Source: Neorhizobium alkalisoli
GTDB lineage: Bacteria > Pseudomonadota > Alphaproteobacteria > Rhizobiales > Rhizobiaceae
NCBI RefSeq assembly: GCF_002968635.1
Contig: NZ_PVBN01000002.1
Location: 1 to 64,000, forward strand
Direction of reading: 5' to 3'
DNA length: 64,000 nt
Within the stretch, counting starts at the first letter, position 1. Every line of letters starts with the position of its first letter. Under the pieces are notes generated by a model, which did not search any database, was not told the DNA's origin, and saw nothing but the letters and a program-made list of their open reading frames with translations. This document shows, one piece after another, positions 51,837 to 59,634 of this stretch. Position numbers and translations under genes: made by a program.

Positions 51837-52415
51837 TCAGTTGAGCGGTATGCTGTTGCTGCCTTTGCCGGACTGGTAATTGTCCGAGAGCCTCTGATAG
51901 GTGGCCTTGATGCGGGCGGTCTGCGCCCTTAATGCGCTGCGCACCGGCTCGGCCTCCGTCTCGACGAGATCGGCGATGAAGTAGGAATTCCAGAAGGCAT
52001 TGCTGCGCCGGTAGCCGCCGGGCTCCAGGCCAAAGACTTCCTTCAGGATTTTCAGGTCGTGGGGAATGGCGAAGGCGTCGCGCGAATCCTCATGGCTGAA
52101 GAACGAATAGAAGTTGTCGAACCCGGCCCAGGTGATGGCCGACATACACATGGTGCATGGTTCGTGAGTTGAAAGGAAAATCAAGTCCTTGGTAGAAAGA
52201 TCTCGCGTAGTTTCATAAAAGCGCTTCAGCGTGTGCACCTCGCCATGCCAAAGCGGATTTTCAAGCTCGTTGTTGGTCTCGGCAATCACCAGCGACAGGT
52301 CCGATTTCCGGAGGATCGCGGCTCCGAAGACCTTGTTGCCAGCGGAGACACCCTTTTCCGTGAGGGGCAGAATGTCGTTTTCTATGGCATCGAGAAGGCG
52401 TGCGGCGATTGTCAT
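51837..52415 (-). CDS. Nucleoside deaminase (cytidine/deoxycytidylate deaminase family)
   Basis: A 192-residue zinc deaminase-fold protein. The zinc site is HGE in LWHGEVHTLKRF and PCTMC in STHEPCTMCMSAITWAG; a glycine replaces the usual alanine of HAE. A C-terminal helical extension runs about 60 residues past the core. The substrate is unknown. The ATG at 52415 gives the start MTIAARLLDAIENDI; upstream codons look non-coding. It is first in a leftward pair with mazG. Confidence 0.87.
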   Translation of the reverse strand: MTIAARLLDAIENDILPLTEKGVSAGNKVFGAAILRKSDLSLVIAETNNELENPLWHGEVHTLKRFYETTRDLSTKDLIFLSTHEPCTMCMSAITWAGFDNFYSFFSHEDSRDAFAIPHDLKILKEVFGLEPGGYRRSNAFWNSYFIADLVETEAEPVRSALRAQTARIKATYQRLSDNYQSGKGSNSIPLN

Positions 52416-52650
52416 GGGAACTCTTGTTTGCGGGGTGTCTAGGCAGTTTATGGCGCGGATGAAGCGGTTTGGGGCATAAAACACTTTAGTCTACAGAAAA
52501 GCTGGAGAAATATCGTTTGCGGTGGCTTTTGCTCAAGAACCGGTTGATCGTAAAACAGAAATACCGGGTCGCAACCCACTTCGCATATCCATTCCTTCAA
52601 TTCTGGTGCCTTATTGTGGATAGTGCTGTCATATGATTCAGGATACCCGC

Positions 52651-54105
52651 ATGTCTCCAAGCCAACAACGTCTGTCGGTCTTTCCGGCCTTCTTCCGCGT
52701 TAGCGGACGGAGCGTTCTCGTGTTTGGCAATGGGGACGAAGCCTATGCGAAGGCCCGGCTGTTGCGCAACACCGACGCGAAGATCGTCGCCTATGCCTCC
52801 GCGCCGGAGCAGGATTACGCCGGCTGGCTGGCAGCTCAGGGCGTCGAGACCGTTCGGGCGGATTTCTCACCGGATCAGGTTAGAGGCGCGGTGATGGTAT
52901 TCGCCGCGACCGGCGATGCTGCGCTCGACCGTGCGATCGTCGCGGCCGCGCGCGCCGAAAAAATCCCGGCCAATGCGGTCGATCAGCCGGACTTCTGTGA
53001 TTTTTACACGCCGGCGCTTGTCAACCGCGCGCCGGTGGCGGTGGCGATCGGCACCGAAGGCGCCGGCCCCGTTCTCGCCCAGCTGATCCGGGCGCGCATC
53101 GACCAGATGCTGTCGCCGTCGCTCGGCCGTCTTGCGAGCCTCGCTGCAGACTATCGCAATGCCGCCGAGCGCTTCGTGCCGCGCGGCGTGTCGCGCCGCA
53201 TCTTCTGGAGTCGCTTCTTTTCCGGCGATGTCGCCGAGGCGGTTGACGTGAACGATATCGCCGCCGCGCGCCGTTCCGCCACGGCTCTGCTGTCGACGAC
53301 CGGTCGCGCTGAAGGCCATGTCTGGCTGGTCGGTGCCGGTCCCGGCGCTGAAGACCTGTTGACGTTGCGCGCCCAGCGCGTGCTGATGGAAGCCGATGCG
53401 ATCGTTTATGATGCGCTAGTGCCGCAGGCGATCGTCGATATGGGCCGTCGTGATGCGGAGCGCCTGCCGGTCGGCAAGCGCAAGAACTGCCATTCCAAGT
53501 CCCAGGACGAGATCAACCGCTTGCTGGTCGAACTCGGCCGCCAAGGCAAGCGCGTCGTGCGGCTGAAGTCCGGTGATCCGCTCGTCTACGGCCGCGCCGG
53601 CGAGGAAATGGCTGCCTTGCGGGACGCCGGCGTGTCCTGCGAAATAGTGCCGGGCATTACCTCCGCCTTTGCCGCGGCTGCCGATTTCGAACTGCCGCTG
53701 ACGTTGCGCGGTGTAGCCTCGTCGCTGATCTTCACGACCGGACACGATCTGACCGGCGATGTATTGCCCGATTGGGCGAGCCTTGCGATATCAGGCGCGA
53801 CCATAGCCGTGTATATGGGCAGCACCGTTGCAGCCTCGGTCGCGGAGCGCCTGATGGGTGCTGGGCTGGATGCGGAAACGACCGTTGCGGTCGTCGAGAA
53901 CGCCAGTCGCGCAGACCGCCGGCTCTTCCACGGCGTGTTGAAGGAACTGCCTGACCTGGAAGCCCGCGACGATCTCGCAGGGCCTGTCATGGTGATCATC
54001 GGCGAGGCCGTCGCCGGTGCGAATTTCGAAAAGTCCGAGCCGCTTTCTGCCTTCAAGGTTCAGAATGCCAAAAAGGCTCGCGAGGAAATGGGACTGACAA
54101 GATGA
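52651..54105 (+). CDS. cysG: Siroheme synthase (CysG type)
   Basis: A 484-residue multifunctional enzyme making the siroheme cofactor of sulfite and nitrite reductases. The N-terminal precorrin-2 dehydrogenase/ferrochelatase part has SGRSVLVFGNGDEAYAKARLL, in which the dinucleotide glycine motif is less canonical than usual. The C-terminal uroporphyrinogen-III methyltransferase part, from about residue 230, has VWLVGAGPGAEDLLTLRA and VVRLKSGDPLVYGRAGEE. The ATG at 52651, with AGGA 8 bases upstream, is preferred over the ATG at 52633. Overlaps the DUF2849 gene by ATGA. Confidence 0.93.
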   Translation: MSPSQQRLSVFPAFFRVSGRSVLVFGNGDEAYAKARLLRNTDAKIVAYASAPEQDYAGWLAAQGVETVRADFSPDQVRGAVMVFAATGDAALDRAIVAAARAEKIPANAVDQPDFCDFYTPALVNRAPVAVAIGTEGAGPVLAQLIRARIDQMLSPSLGRLASLAADYRNAAERFVPRGVSRRIFWSRFFSGDVAEAVDVNDIAAARRSATALLSTTGRAEGHVWLVGAGPGAEDLLTLRAQRVLMEADAIVYDALVPQAIVDMGRRDAERLPVGKRKNCHSKSQDEINRLLVELGRQGKRVVRLKSGDPLVYGRAGEEMAALRDAGVSCEIVPGITSAFAAAADFELPLTLRGVASSLIFTTGHDLTGDVLPDWASLAISGATIAVYMGSTVAASVAERLMGAGLDAETTVAVVENASRADRRLFHGVLKELPDLEARDDLAGPVMVIIGEAVAGANFEKSEPLSAFKVQNAKKAREEMGLTR

Positions 54106-54416
54106 CCGACAAGGTTCTCACCGCCAACCGCCTGTCCGACGGCATTGCCGTCTGGCTCAACGCGAACGGCCACTGGGTGGAAAACCTGCAGGATGCGCTT
54201 GTTGCACGCCATGCCGAAGCGGTTGCTTCGCTCGAGGCGATCGGCAAGCGTGATTTTGCAGAGAACAAGGTCGTTGACGTTGCCGTTGTCGACGTGCAGG
54301 AGGTTGACGGCAAGCTCTGGCCGATCCGCCTGCGCGAGCGCATCCGTGCCCAGGGCCCGACAATGGAATATGCTGCCGGCTACCGCCCCGCCGATCCGGC
54401 CTTTATCGCAGTCTGA
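54102..54416 (+). CDS. DUF2849 domain-containing protein
   Basis: A 104-residue protein (TDKVLTANRLSDGIAVWLN to the C-terminal RPADPAFIAV) that matches the DUF2849 family, found almost only between cysG and cysI in alphaproteobacteria. Its placement suggests a helper role in sulfite or nitrite reduction; the biochemical role is unknown. It overlaps cysG by 4 bases and lies 7 bases before cysI. Confidence 0.9.
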   Translation: MTDKVLTANRLSDGIAVWLNANGHWVENLQDALVARHAEAVASLEAIGKRDFAENKVVDVAVVDVQEVDGKLWPIRLRERIRAQGPTMEYAAGYRPADPAFIAV

Positions 54417-54423
54417 GGAAACC

Positions 54424-56097
54424 ATGTATCGTTACGATGAGTTCGACCATGCATTCGTCACCAGCCGCGTGGAGCAGTTCCGCGATCAGGTGGCGCGCCG
54501 TCTGGCAGGTGAATTGGCGGAGGATGCCTTCAAGCCGCTGCGCCTGATGAACGGCGTTTATCTTCAGCTGCATGCCTATATGCTGCGTGTCGCAATCCCC
54601 TATGGGACGCTGAATGCGCGCCAGATGCGCATGCTCGCCCATATCGCGCGCAAATATGACCGCGGTTACGGGCACTTCACCACCCGCCAGAACATCCAGT
54701 ACAATTGGCCGAAGCTCTCCGATACGCCGGATATCCTTGCGGAACTGGCAAGCGTCGAGATGCACGCGCTTCAGACCTCGGGCAACTGCATTCGCAACGT
54801 GACCGCCGACCATTTCGCCGGCGCTGCGGCCGACGAGGTCGCCGACCCGCGGCCCTACGCGGAGATCCTGCGCCAGTGGTCCTCGGTCCACCCGGAATTT
54901 TCCTACCTGCCGCGCAAGTTCAAGATCGCCGTCACCGGTGCGGAGCGCGACCGCGCTGCGATCCAGGTCCACGACATCGGCCTGCATGTCAAGAAGAACG
55001 ACCAGGGCGAACTTGGCTTCGCCGTCTATGTGGGCGGTGGGCAGGGGCGCACGCCGCTGATCGCCAAGAAGATCCGCGACTTCCTGCCGGAGGCCGACCT
55101 GCTGTCCTACGTAACCGCCATCGTGCGGGTCTACAACCTCTTCGGCCGGCGCGACAACAAGTACAAGGCGCGCATCAAGATCCTCGTCCACGAGACCGGC
55201 GTCGAAGAAATCACCCGGCAGGTCGAGGAAGAGTTCTCGCATCTGCAGGGCACCGAACTGAAGTTGCCCGAAGCCGACATTCAGGCGATCGCCGCTTATT
55301 TCGCCCCGCCCGCCTTGCCGGACCGTCCGGAAGGCTGGGCGCAGCTCGCCGGCTGGAAGAAGCAGGACGAGGCTTTCGGCCGTTGGGTGAGCCAGAACGT
55401 CCAGCCGCACAAACATCCCGACTACGGCATGGTGACGATCTCGCTGAAGCCGATCGGCGGCATTCCGGGTGACGCTTCCGACGTGCAGATGGACGTGATC
55501 GCCGATCTCGCCGAGGAATACGGTTTCGACGAAATCCGCATCAGCCACGAGCAGAACGTCATCCTGCCGCATGTGGCGCTGGCCGATCTCGAGCCGCTCT
55601 ACCGCGCGCTCACCGCCCAGAACCTGGCGACCGCCAATGCCGGGCTGATCACCGATATCATCGCCTGTCCCGGGCTGGACTATTGCGCGCTCGCAAACGC
55701 CCGCTCGATCCCGGTGGCACAGGAAATCTCCAACCGCTTCGGTGCGCCGGAACGCCAGGCGGAGATCGGCGAGCTGAAGATCAAGATTTCGGGTTGCATC
55801 AACGCCTGCGGCCATCACCATGTCGGCCATATCGGTCTTCTGGGTGTGGAGAAGAAGGGCGCCGAGCTCTATCAGATCACGCTTGGCGGCTCCGGCGACG
55901 AGCACACCTCGATCGGCGAGATCATCGGCCGCGGTTTCGAGCCCAACAAGGTGACCGATGCGATCGAGACGATTGTCGACACCTATCTCGGCCTTCGCCT
56001 CTCGAAGGAGGAGATCTTCCTCGAAGCCTATCGCCGCGTCGGGCCGCAGCCGTTCAAGGATGCGCTCTATGGCGATCCCAAGGCAGAAGCGGCGTAA
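54424..56097 (+). CDS. cysI: Siroheme-dependent nitrite/sulfite reductase
   Basis: A 557-residue ferredoxin-type sulfite/nitrite reductase with duplicated ferrite-reductase-like and siroheme/4Fe-4S domains. Cluster ligands are in ACPGLDYCALANARS and KISGCINACGHHHVGHIG; the N-terminal part has RRYDRGYGHFTTRQNIQYNW-like sequence (KYDRGYGHFTTRQNIQ). The open frame upstream of 54424 overlaps DUF2849 and is not coding. It is likely assimilatory sulfite reductase. Confidence 0.94.
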   Translation: MYRYDEFDHAFVTSRVEQFRDQVARRLAGELAEDAFKPLRLMNGVYLQLHAYMLRVAIPYGTLNARQMRMLAHIARKYDRGYGHFTTRQNIQYNWPKLSDTPDILAELASVEMHALQTSGNCIRNVTADHFAGAAADEVADPRPYAEILRQWSSVHPEFSYLPRKFKIAVTGAERDRAAIQVHDIGLHVKKNDQGELGFAVYVGGGQGRTPLIAKKIRDFLPEADLLSYVTAIVRVYNLFGRRDNKYKARIKILVHETGVEEITRQVEEEFSHLQGTELKLPEADIQAIAAYFAPPALPDRPEGWAQLAGWKKQDEAFGRWVSQNVQPHKHPDYGMVTISLKPIGGIPGDASDVQMDVIADLAEEYGFDEIRISHEQNVILPHVALADLEPLYRALTAQNLATANAGLITDIIACPGLDYCALANARSIPVAQEISNRFGAPERQAEIGELKIKISGCINACGHHHVGHIGLLGVEKKGAELYQITLGGSGDEHTSIGEIIGRGFEPNKVTDAIETIVDTYLGLRLSKEEIFLEAYRRVGPQPFKDALYGDPKAEAA

Positions 56098-56109
56098 GGG
56101 GGCAGCGTG

Positions 56110-56613
56110 ATGACCAGAGTTTGGAAAGAAACCGGCTTCGTCGCCAACGACCCCTGGGTGATCGAGACGGACGAGCTGAAGGCGGGCGAAGACGACAAGG
56201 TGCTGCTGCCGCTCGATCAGCTGATCGAGAGGGCGGAGACGAGCAACGACGTCGGCCTCGGCGTCTTGATCAAGCCGGCCGACGACGTGCGCAAGCTCGA
56301 GCCCTATCTCTACCGCCTCGAGATCGTCGCGGTGGAATTCCCGGCCTTCAACGACGGCCGCGCGTTCAGCCATGCCTCGCTGCTGCGCGACCGGCTCGCC
56401 TACAAGAACGAGCTGCGCGCCGTCGGCGACGTGCTGATCGACCAGATCCCGCTGATGCTGCGTTGTGGCGTCGACAGTTTTGCGGTGAAGAACGCCACCG
56501 CGCTGAAGCGGCTGGAGGAGGGGCGGCTGCCGGGGATTGCGGTGCATTACCAGCCGACCGCCCGCCATGCGGACAAGTCCGGCGGCTACAGCTGGCGCCG
56601 CCGCTCCGCCTGA
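56110..56613 (+). CDS. DUF934 domain-containing protein
   Basis: A 167-residue protein with the family pattern: VLLPLDQLIERAETSNDVGLGVLIKPADDVRKLEPYLYRLEIVAVEFPAF-type core and YKNELRAVGDVLIDQIPLMLRCGVDSFAVKN near the C-terminus. DUF934 proteins (sometimes named CysH-associated oxidoreductase) are tied to sulfite reduction genes, perhaps as small electron-transfer or assembly factors; this is inference from context. The ATG at 56110 is preferred over the overlapping GTG at 56107. No cysH lies between it and cysI. Confidence 0.9.
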   Translation: MTRVWKETGFVANDPWVIETDELKAGEDDKVLLPLDQLIERAETSNDVGLGVLIKPADDVRKLEPYLYRLEIVAVEFPAFNDGRAFSHASLLRDRLAYKNELRAVGDVLIDQIPLMLRCGVDSFAVKNATALKRLEEGRLPGIAVHYQPTARHADKSGGYSWRRRSA

Positions 56614-56772
56614 TCGGCACGGGAAAGGTGATTTTCCGGCACATATTTTCTCAAGGCACCCGCGACAAAGGCACGCGGGTGCCTTCAAAAGACCGGCCTT
56701 ATGGTATATTTCGCTTCCGCGAAGGCCATGGGCTAGCGAGCCCGAGACATTGAGACCGAGAGACGGATTGGC

Positions 56773-57585
56773 ATGAACGCTCCAGCGAAGAACGAGGAAT
56801 TTGCAGTCAAGATCCCGGACGGCGTCTATGCCGAGACGGTGCTGGCGGTAGAGCACTACACCGACCGCCTGTTCCGCTTCCGGATGACGCGGCCGGCCGG
56901 CTTCCGCTTCCGCTCGGGCGAATTCGCGATGATCGGCCTGATGGTCGGCGAAAAGCCCGTCTACCGCGCCTATTCGATCGCCAGCCCCGCCTGGGACGAG
57001 GAGTTGGAGTTCTTCTCGATCAAGGTGCCGGACGGTCCGCTGACCTCGCATCTCCAGGCGATCAAGCCGGGCGACACCGTGCTGATGCGCAAGAAGCCGA
57101 CCGGCACGCTGGTGCTCGACGCGTTGACGCCGGGCAAGCGCCTCTACATGTTCTCGACCGGCACCGGGATTGCCCCCTTCGCGAGCCTCATCCGCGACCC
57201 CGAGACCTACGAAAAGTTCGACGAGGTGATCCTCACCCATACCTGCCGCGAGGTGGCCGAGCTGAAATACGGCTTCGACCTCGTGGAGGAGATCCGCAAC
57301 CACGAATTCCTCTCGGAGATCGTCGGGACCAAGCTCAAGCATTACCCGACCGTCACCCGCGAGGACTTTTCCCATACGGGCCGCATCACCGACCTGATGG
57401 AGAACGGCAAGCTGTTCGCCGACCTCGGCGTGCCGCCGCTCGACCCGCAAACCGACCGCGGCATGATCTGCGGTTCGTCGGAGATGCTGAAGGACACCAA
57501 GGCCCTGCTCGAAAAGGCAGGGCTGACCGAAGGCGCCAACAGCAAACCCGCCGAATTCGTCATCGAACGGGCTTTCGTGGGGTGA
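56773..57585 (+). CDS. fpr: Ferredoxin-NADP+ reductase
   Basis: A 270-residue FAD flavoenzyme of the bacterial subclass I. FAD binding: PVYRAYSIASPAWDEELEFFSIKVPDGPLTSHL; NADP binding: FSTGTGIAPFASLIRDPETY and GMICGSSEMLKDTK; the C-terminus VIERAFVG is typical of the subclass. It could supply electrons by way of ferredoxin to the CysI reductase encoded upstream. A 159-base gap separates it from the DUF934 gene, so it may have its own promoter. Confidence 0.95.
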   Translation: MNAPAKNEEFAVKIPDGVYAETVLAVEHYTDRLFRFRMTRPAGFRFRSGEFAMIGLMVGEKPVYRAYSIASPAWDEELEFFSIKVPDGPLTSHLQAIKPGDTVLMRKKPTGTLVLDALTPGKRLYMFSTGTGIAPFASLIRDPETYEKFDEVILTHTCREVAELKYGFDLVEEIRNHEFLSEIVGTKLKHYPTVTREDFSHTGRITDLMENGKLFADLGVPPLDPQTDRGMICGSSEMLKDTKALLEKAGLTEGANSKPAEFVIERAFVG

Positions 57586-57593
57586 GGAACGGT

Positions 57594-57667
57594 CGGGCGC
57601 AGCCCGAGCAATCGATCCAGTGAATCGATTGCAGTGACGAACGCCCTGAGCCCTAGCGAAGGGCCGG
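57594..57667 (+). repeat. Hairpin repeat, copy A (covarying family)
   Basis: An approximately 74-base element just after fpr whose reverse complement resembles 61261-61335. It contains the stem GCAATCGAT / ATCGATTGC with a 7-base loop at 57608-57632, flanked by the conserved GCCCTGAGCC region. In the other copy the stem sequence differs but still pairs. It may serve as a terminator for fpr as well as a repeat. Confidence 0.8.
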
Positions 57668-57721
57668 GGGGCGGGTCGTCATACGCGACCCCCTACGCCC
57701 TTTCCACCTCTTCGACATCGT

Positions 57722-58120
57722 CTATTGCCTGCCCTCCGCCGGCGGCAGCTTCTTCTCCCGCCTGCGCCTCGCCGCATCCCAGATCTCGGATGTCCAGCGA
57801 TTGGGCGACATGCGGGCGATCTCGATCGCCACGTCGTCGAGCATTCGCTGCTCACCGTGACGGGCCTCGAAAAGATAGCTGTCGGAGCCGAGAAAGCTTT
57901 GCGCGAGACGCGCCCAGTCATAAATCGCATCGAACACCTCGCGCTGCTCGGCGGAGAGGTTCTGCAGGCAGCAGGGTTCGTTGTCGGACTTGAAATGCCA
58001 GTGGCAGCTATTCCGGCGGCGGCAGTCGCGCTGGCGGCAGACCATATGGGGCAGGGCGAGCATTTCGGCGGTGCGGGCGGCGAGCCAGGTATCGATGCGG
58101 CGCGGCTTGTCTTTGGACAT
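57722..58120 (-). CDS. Cys-rich hypothetical protein
   Basis: A 132-residue basic protein. The N-terminal half contains a cysteine/histidine cluster, CRQRDCRRRNSCHWH followed by EPCCLQNL (residues about 29-58), which could bind a metal; the C-terminal half is helical and ends in a Lys/Arg-rich tail. The chosen ATG at 58120 is supported by the sequence MSKDKPRRIDTWLAARTAEM; upstream codons are non-coding in character. No family was recognised, though such proteins are common in rhizobia. Function unknown. Confidence 0.7.
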   Translation of the reverse strand: MSKDKPRRIDTWLAARTAEMLALPHMVCRQRDCRRRNSCHWHFKSDNEPCCLQNLSAEQREVFDAIYDWARLAQSFLGSDSYLFEARHGEQRMLDDVAIEIARMSPNRWTSEIWDAARRRREKKLPPAEGRQ

Positions 58121-58188
58121 GGTAATCCCTTGGCGATCCTCGGGTCTCACTTCGTTCGCCCGAGAAGGACGATTGTTGCTTCTAGTCA

Positions 58189-58209
58189 TCCTCGGGTTAA
58201 ACCCGAGGA
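58189..58209. repeat. 21-base palindromic repeat, copy 1
   Basis: Arms TCCTCGGGTT / AACCCGAGGA around a central A. The same unit with a central T, its exact reverse complement, is at 58364-58384, so the two copies are in opposite orientation. Palindromes of this sequence type are familiar in rhizobial intergenic regions. Confidence 0.8.
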
Positions 58210-58220
58210 CGAGGATCGGA

Positions 58221-58279
58221 CGGGGCGCTGGGAGCTGCCTCTTATGTTTAGTTTATAGGTGACACCTCTCAGCGCCCCG
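58221..58279. repeat. Inverted repeat between the two palindromes
   Basis: CGGGGCGCTG at 58221-58230 and CAGCGCCCCG at 58270-58279, perfect 10-bp arms separated by 39 bases of more AT-rich sequence. The 21-base palindromes lie outside on both sides, giving a nested symmetric layout. Confidence 0.7.
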
Positions 58280-58363
58280 TTCGGCGGTTTTTATCCGCGA
58301 CTGCGGTCCCTCTGCCTTGGCCTTTCGCGATGGTGTTCGTCTGGCTCCTGATACCCGTCCGGA

Positions 58364-58384
58364 TCCTCGGGTTTAACCCGAGGA
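58364..58384. repeat. 21-base palindromic repeat, copy 2
   Basis: Perfect arms TCCTCGGGTT / AACCCGAGGA around a central T; reverse complement of the copy at 58189-58209. Confidence 0.8.
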
Positions 58385-58561
58385 CCAACCGGCAAGGGCA
58401 ACCAGAAACCGCCGCCGGACTTTCCGCTTGAGGCGGACGGACTTCAAAGAGCCCGGCGAAACCATCCTTCGGGCCACCCTGTGTGCCGCACAGGCACATC
58501 CGGCGCGCGCTTTCGGGCATCAAGAGACGAGGGCCGGTCCGCAACCCTTCATCTCTCCCCG

Positions 58562-58643
58562 TGTCGCCGGAGGGAGACCATTTTCCGCGGACCCCTGATG
58601 CAAGGACTTACGTCGTTTCCTGGCACCCGGCGCCGGTCCCGCC
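58562..58643 (+). repeat. Direct repeat of about 80 bases, copy 1
   Basis: Begins TGTCGCCGGAGGGAGACCAT and ends CGGCGCCGGTCCCGCC. It aligns along its length with 59407-59486 in the same orientation, with scattered substitutions and one or two single-base gaps. The two copies flank the DUF3828-like gene. Confidence 0.85.
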
Positions 58644-58850
58644 TCGCCGGAACGCCTTCCGGTGTATCCGATGCGGGACGGGGTAAGTGTAGGCATGGGG
58701 TGAGGGGGCGGGGATGAAAAATAAAGCGTCCACGGCCGCCCGATCCCGGGAGGGCATGGGAAATCATCGGCTTAGTGGAAGATTTTGGTGCCGGAGTTTC
58801 CGGCGCGGGGGATCGTTCGTCCCCGCAGCGGAAACGAGGCTTCGACCGCT

Positions 58851-59315
58851 CTATTGCTCCAGAAGCTCGCGCAGGCTCCAGGGATACTCGCCCTCCTGGT
58901 TGGCGATGTCGTCCACTTTCCAGCCGCCCTGTTCGCGCACCAGCGTGTAATAGAGCGTCACGGCCTCGCTGCCGTTCCGGAACGAGACTTCCAGCTCGGC
59001 CCGGTCATCCATGATGATCGGCGGGCTGAGGCTGACGTTTTTCGCCTCGCCGTCCTGACCTGATATCACCGGATCGAAATCCACCGCCCCGACCTCGCCC
59101 TCCGGCGTTGCCTCGCGGTCCGCCTGGAACAGCCGGTTCAGCCCGTGGGAGAAGAAGGGGCTATAGGGCGAGGGCGCGTCCTCGGCGCTTTCGGCAGTGT
59201 CATGGGCATAAAGCGCCTTGACCAGCGCCTGCGGCGTTTTGAAGGTCTCGGCGCTGGCGGAAAGGGCGGAGAGGGCAAGCAGGGTGAAGGCGAGGATGAC
59301 GGCTGGCAGGCGCAT
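58851..59315 (-). CDS. Secreted protein with DUF3828-like domain
   Basis: A 154-residue exported protein. A signal peptide covers about residues 1-22 (MRLPAVILAFTLLALSALSASA, cleavage after ASA). The mature part has TPQALVKALYAHD, PYSPFFSHGLNRLFQADRE, DFDPVISGQD and VTLYYTLVREQGGWKVDDI, a pattern seen in DUF3828/NTF2-like periplasmic proteins. Function unknown. It stands alone between two copies of an approximately 80-base repeat. Confidence 0.82.
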   Translation of the reverse strand: MRLPAVILAFTLLALSALSASAETFKTPQALVKALYAHDTAESAEDAPSPYSPFFSHGLNRLFQADREATPEGEVGAVDFDPVISGQDGEAKNVSLSPPIIMDDRAELEVSFRNGSEAVTLYYTLVREQGGWKVDDIANQEGEYPWSLRELLEQ

Positions 59316-59634
59316 GGTGTGGTTTTCCCGAGCTGCGATGGGAGATGGTTACGCGAGGATTCGGCGAAAGGATAGGGGGAGGATCGAGAGGCGCGGGTTG
59401 GACGGATGTCGCCGGAGGGAGACCATCTTCCGCGGATCCGAATGCAGGGACTTGCGTCGTTCCTTGCATCCGGCGCCGGCCCCGCCGAAACAGAGCTCTA
59501 TATCCGCGCACTAGTGACGGCTTAAATGGTGCAGATAAACTTTTGCCGGACTACGTCAACGTACCCGGCGGTTATTCAGCATGGAGCGTTGAGCCCATGT
59601 AGAACTGCCAGACCATTTAGCAAACGTTGGTTGC
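59316..59634. other. Gene-free stretch with a repeat copy next to the RelA/SpoT gene
   Basis: About 320 bases. The first two thirds include copy 2 of the 80-base repeat (59407-59486). From about 59490 base composition falls towards that of the AT-rich RelA/SpoT gene, so a boundary of a transferred segment may lie near here. No gene or att-like duplication could be defined. Confidence 0.55.
59407..59486 (+). repeat. Direct repeat of about 80 bases, copy 2
   Basis: Same unit as 58562-58643, beginning TGTCGCCGGAGGGAGACCAT and ending CGGCGCCGGCCCCGCC, same orientation. Confidence 0.85.

Larger units (their letters stand above)
58121..58850. other. Gene-free stretch with clustered palindromes and repeats
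   Basis: About 730 bases with no convincing gene; the short frames here lack start sites and family features. It contains a stem CTCGGG / CCCGAG (58139-58164), two 21-base palindromes, a 10-bp inverted repeat (58221-58230 and 58270-58279), and one copy of an 80-base direct repeat. The make-up is that of rhizobial intergenic mosaic sequence. Confidence 0.75.

Noticed and set aside
52416-52650. A possible riboswitch before cysG
   Set aside because: No SAM, cobalamin or other conserved core could be recognised, and no convincing stem set is seen.
54403-57450. A 1015-codon minus-strand frame opposite cysI, DUF934 and fpr
   Set aside because: Same shadow effect, spanning several real genes and their gaps, without family features.
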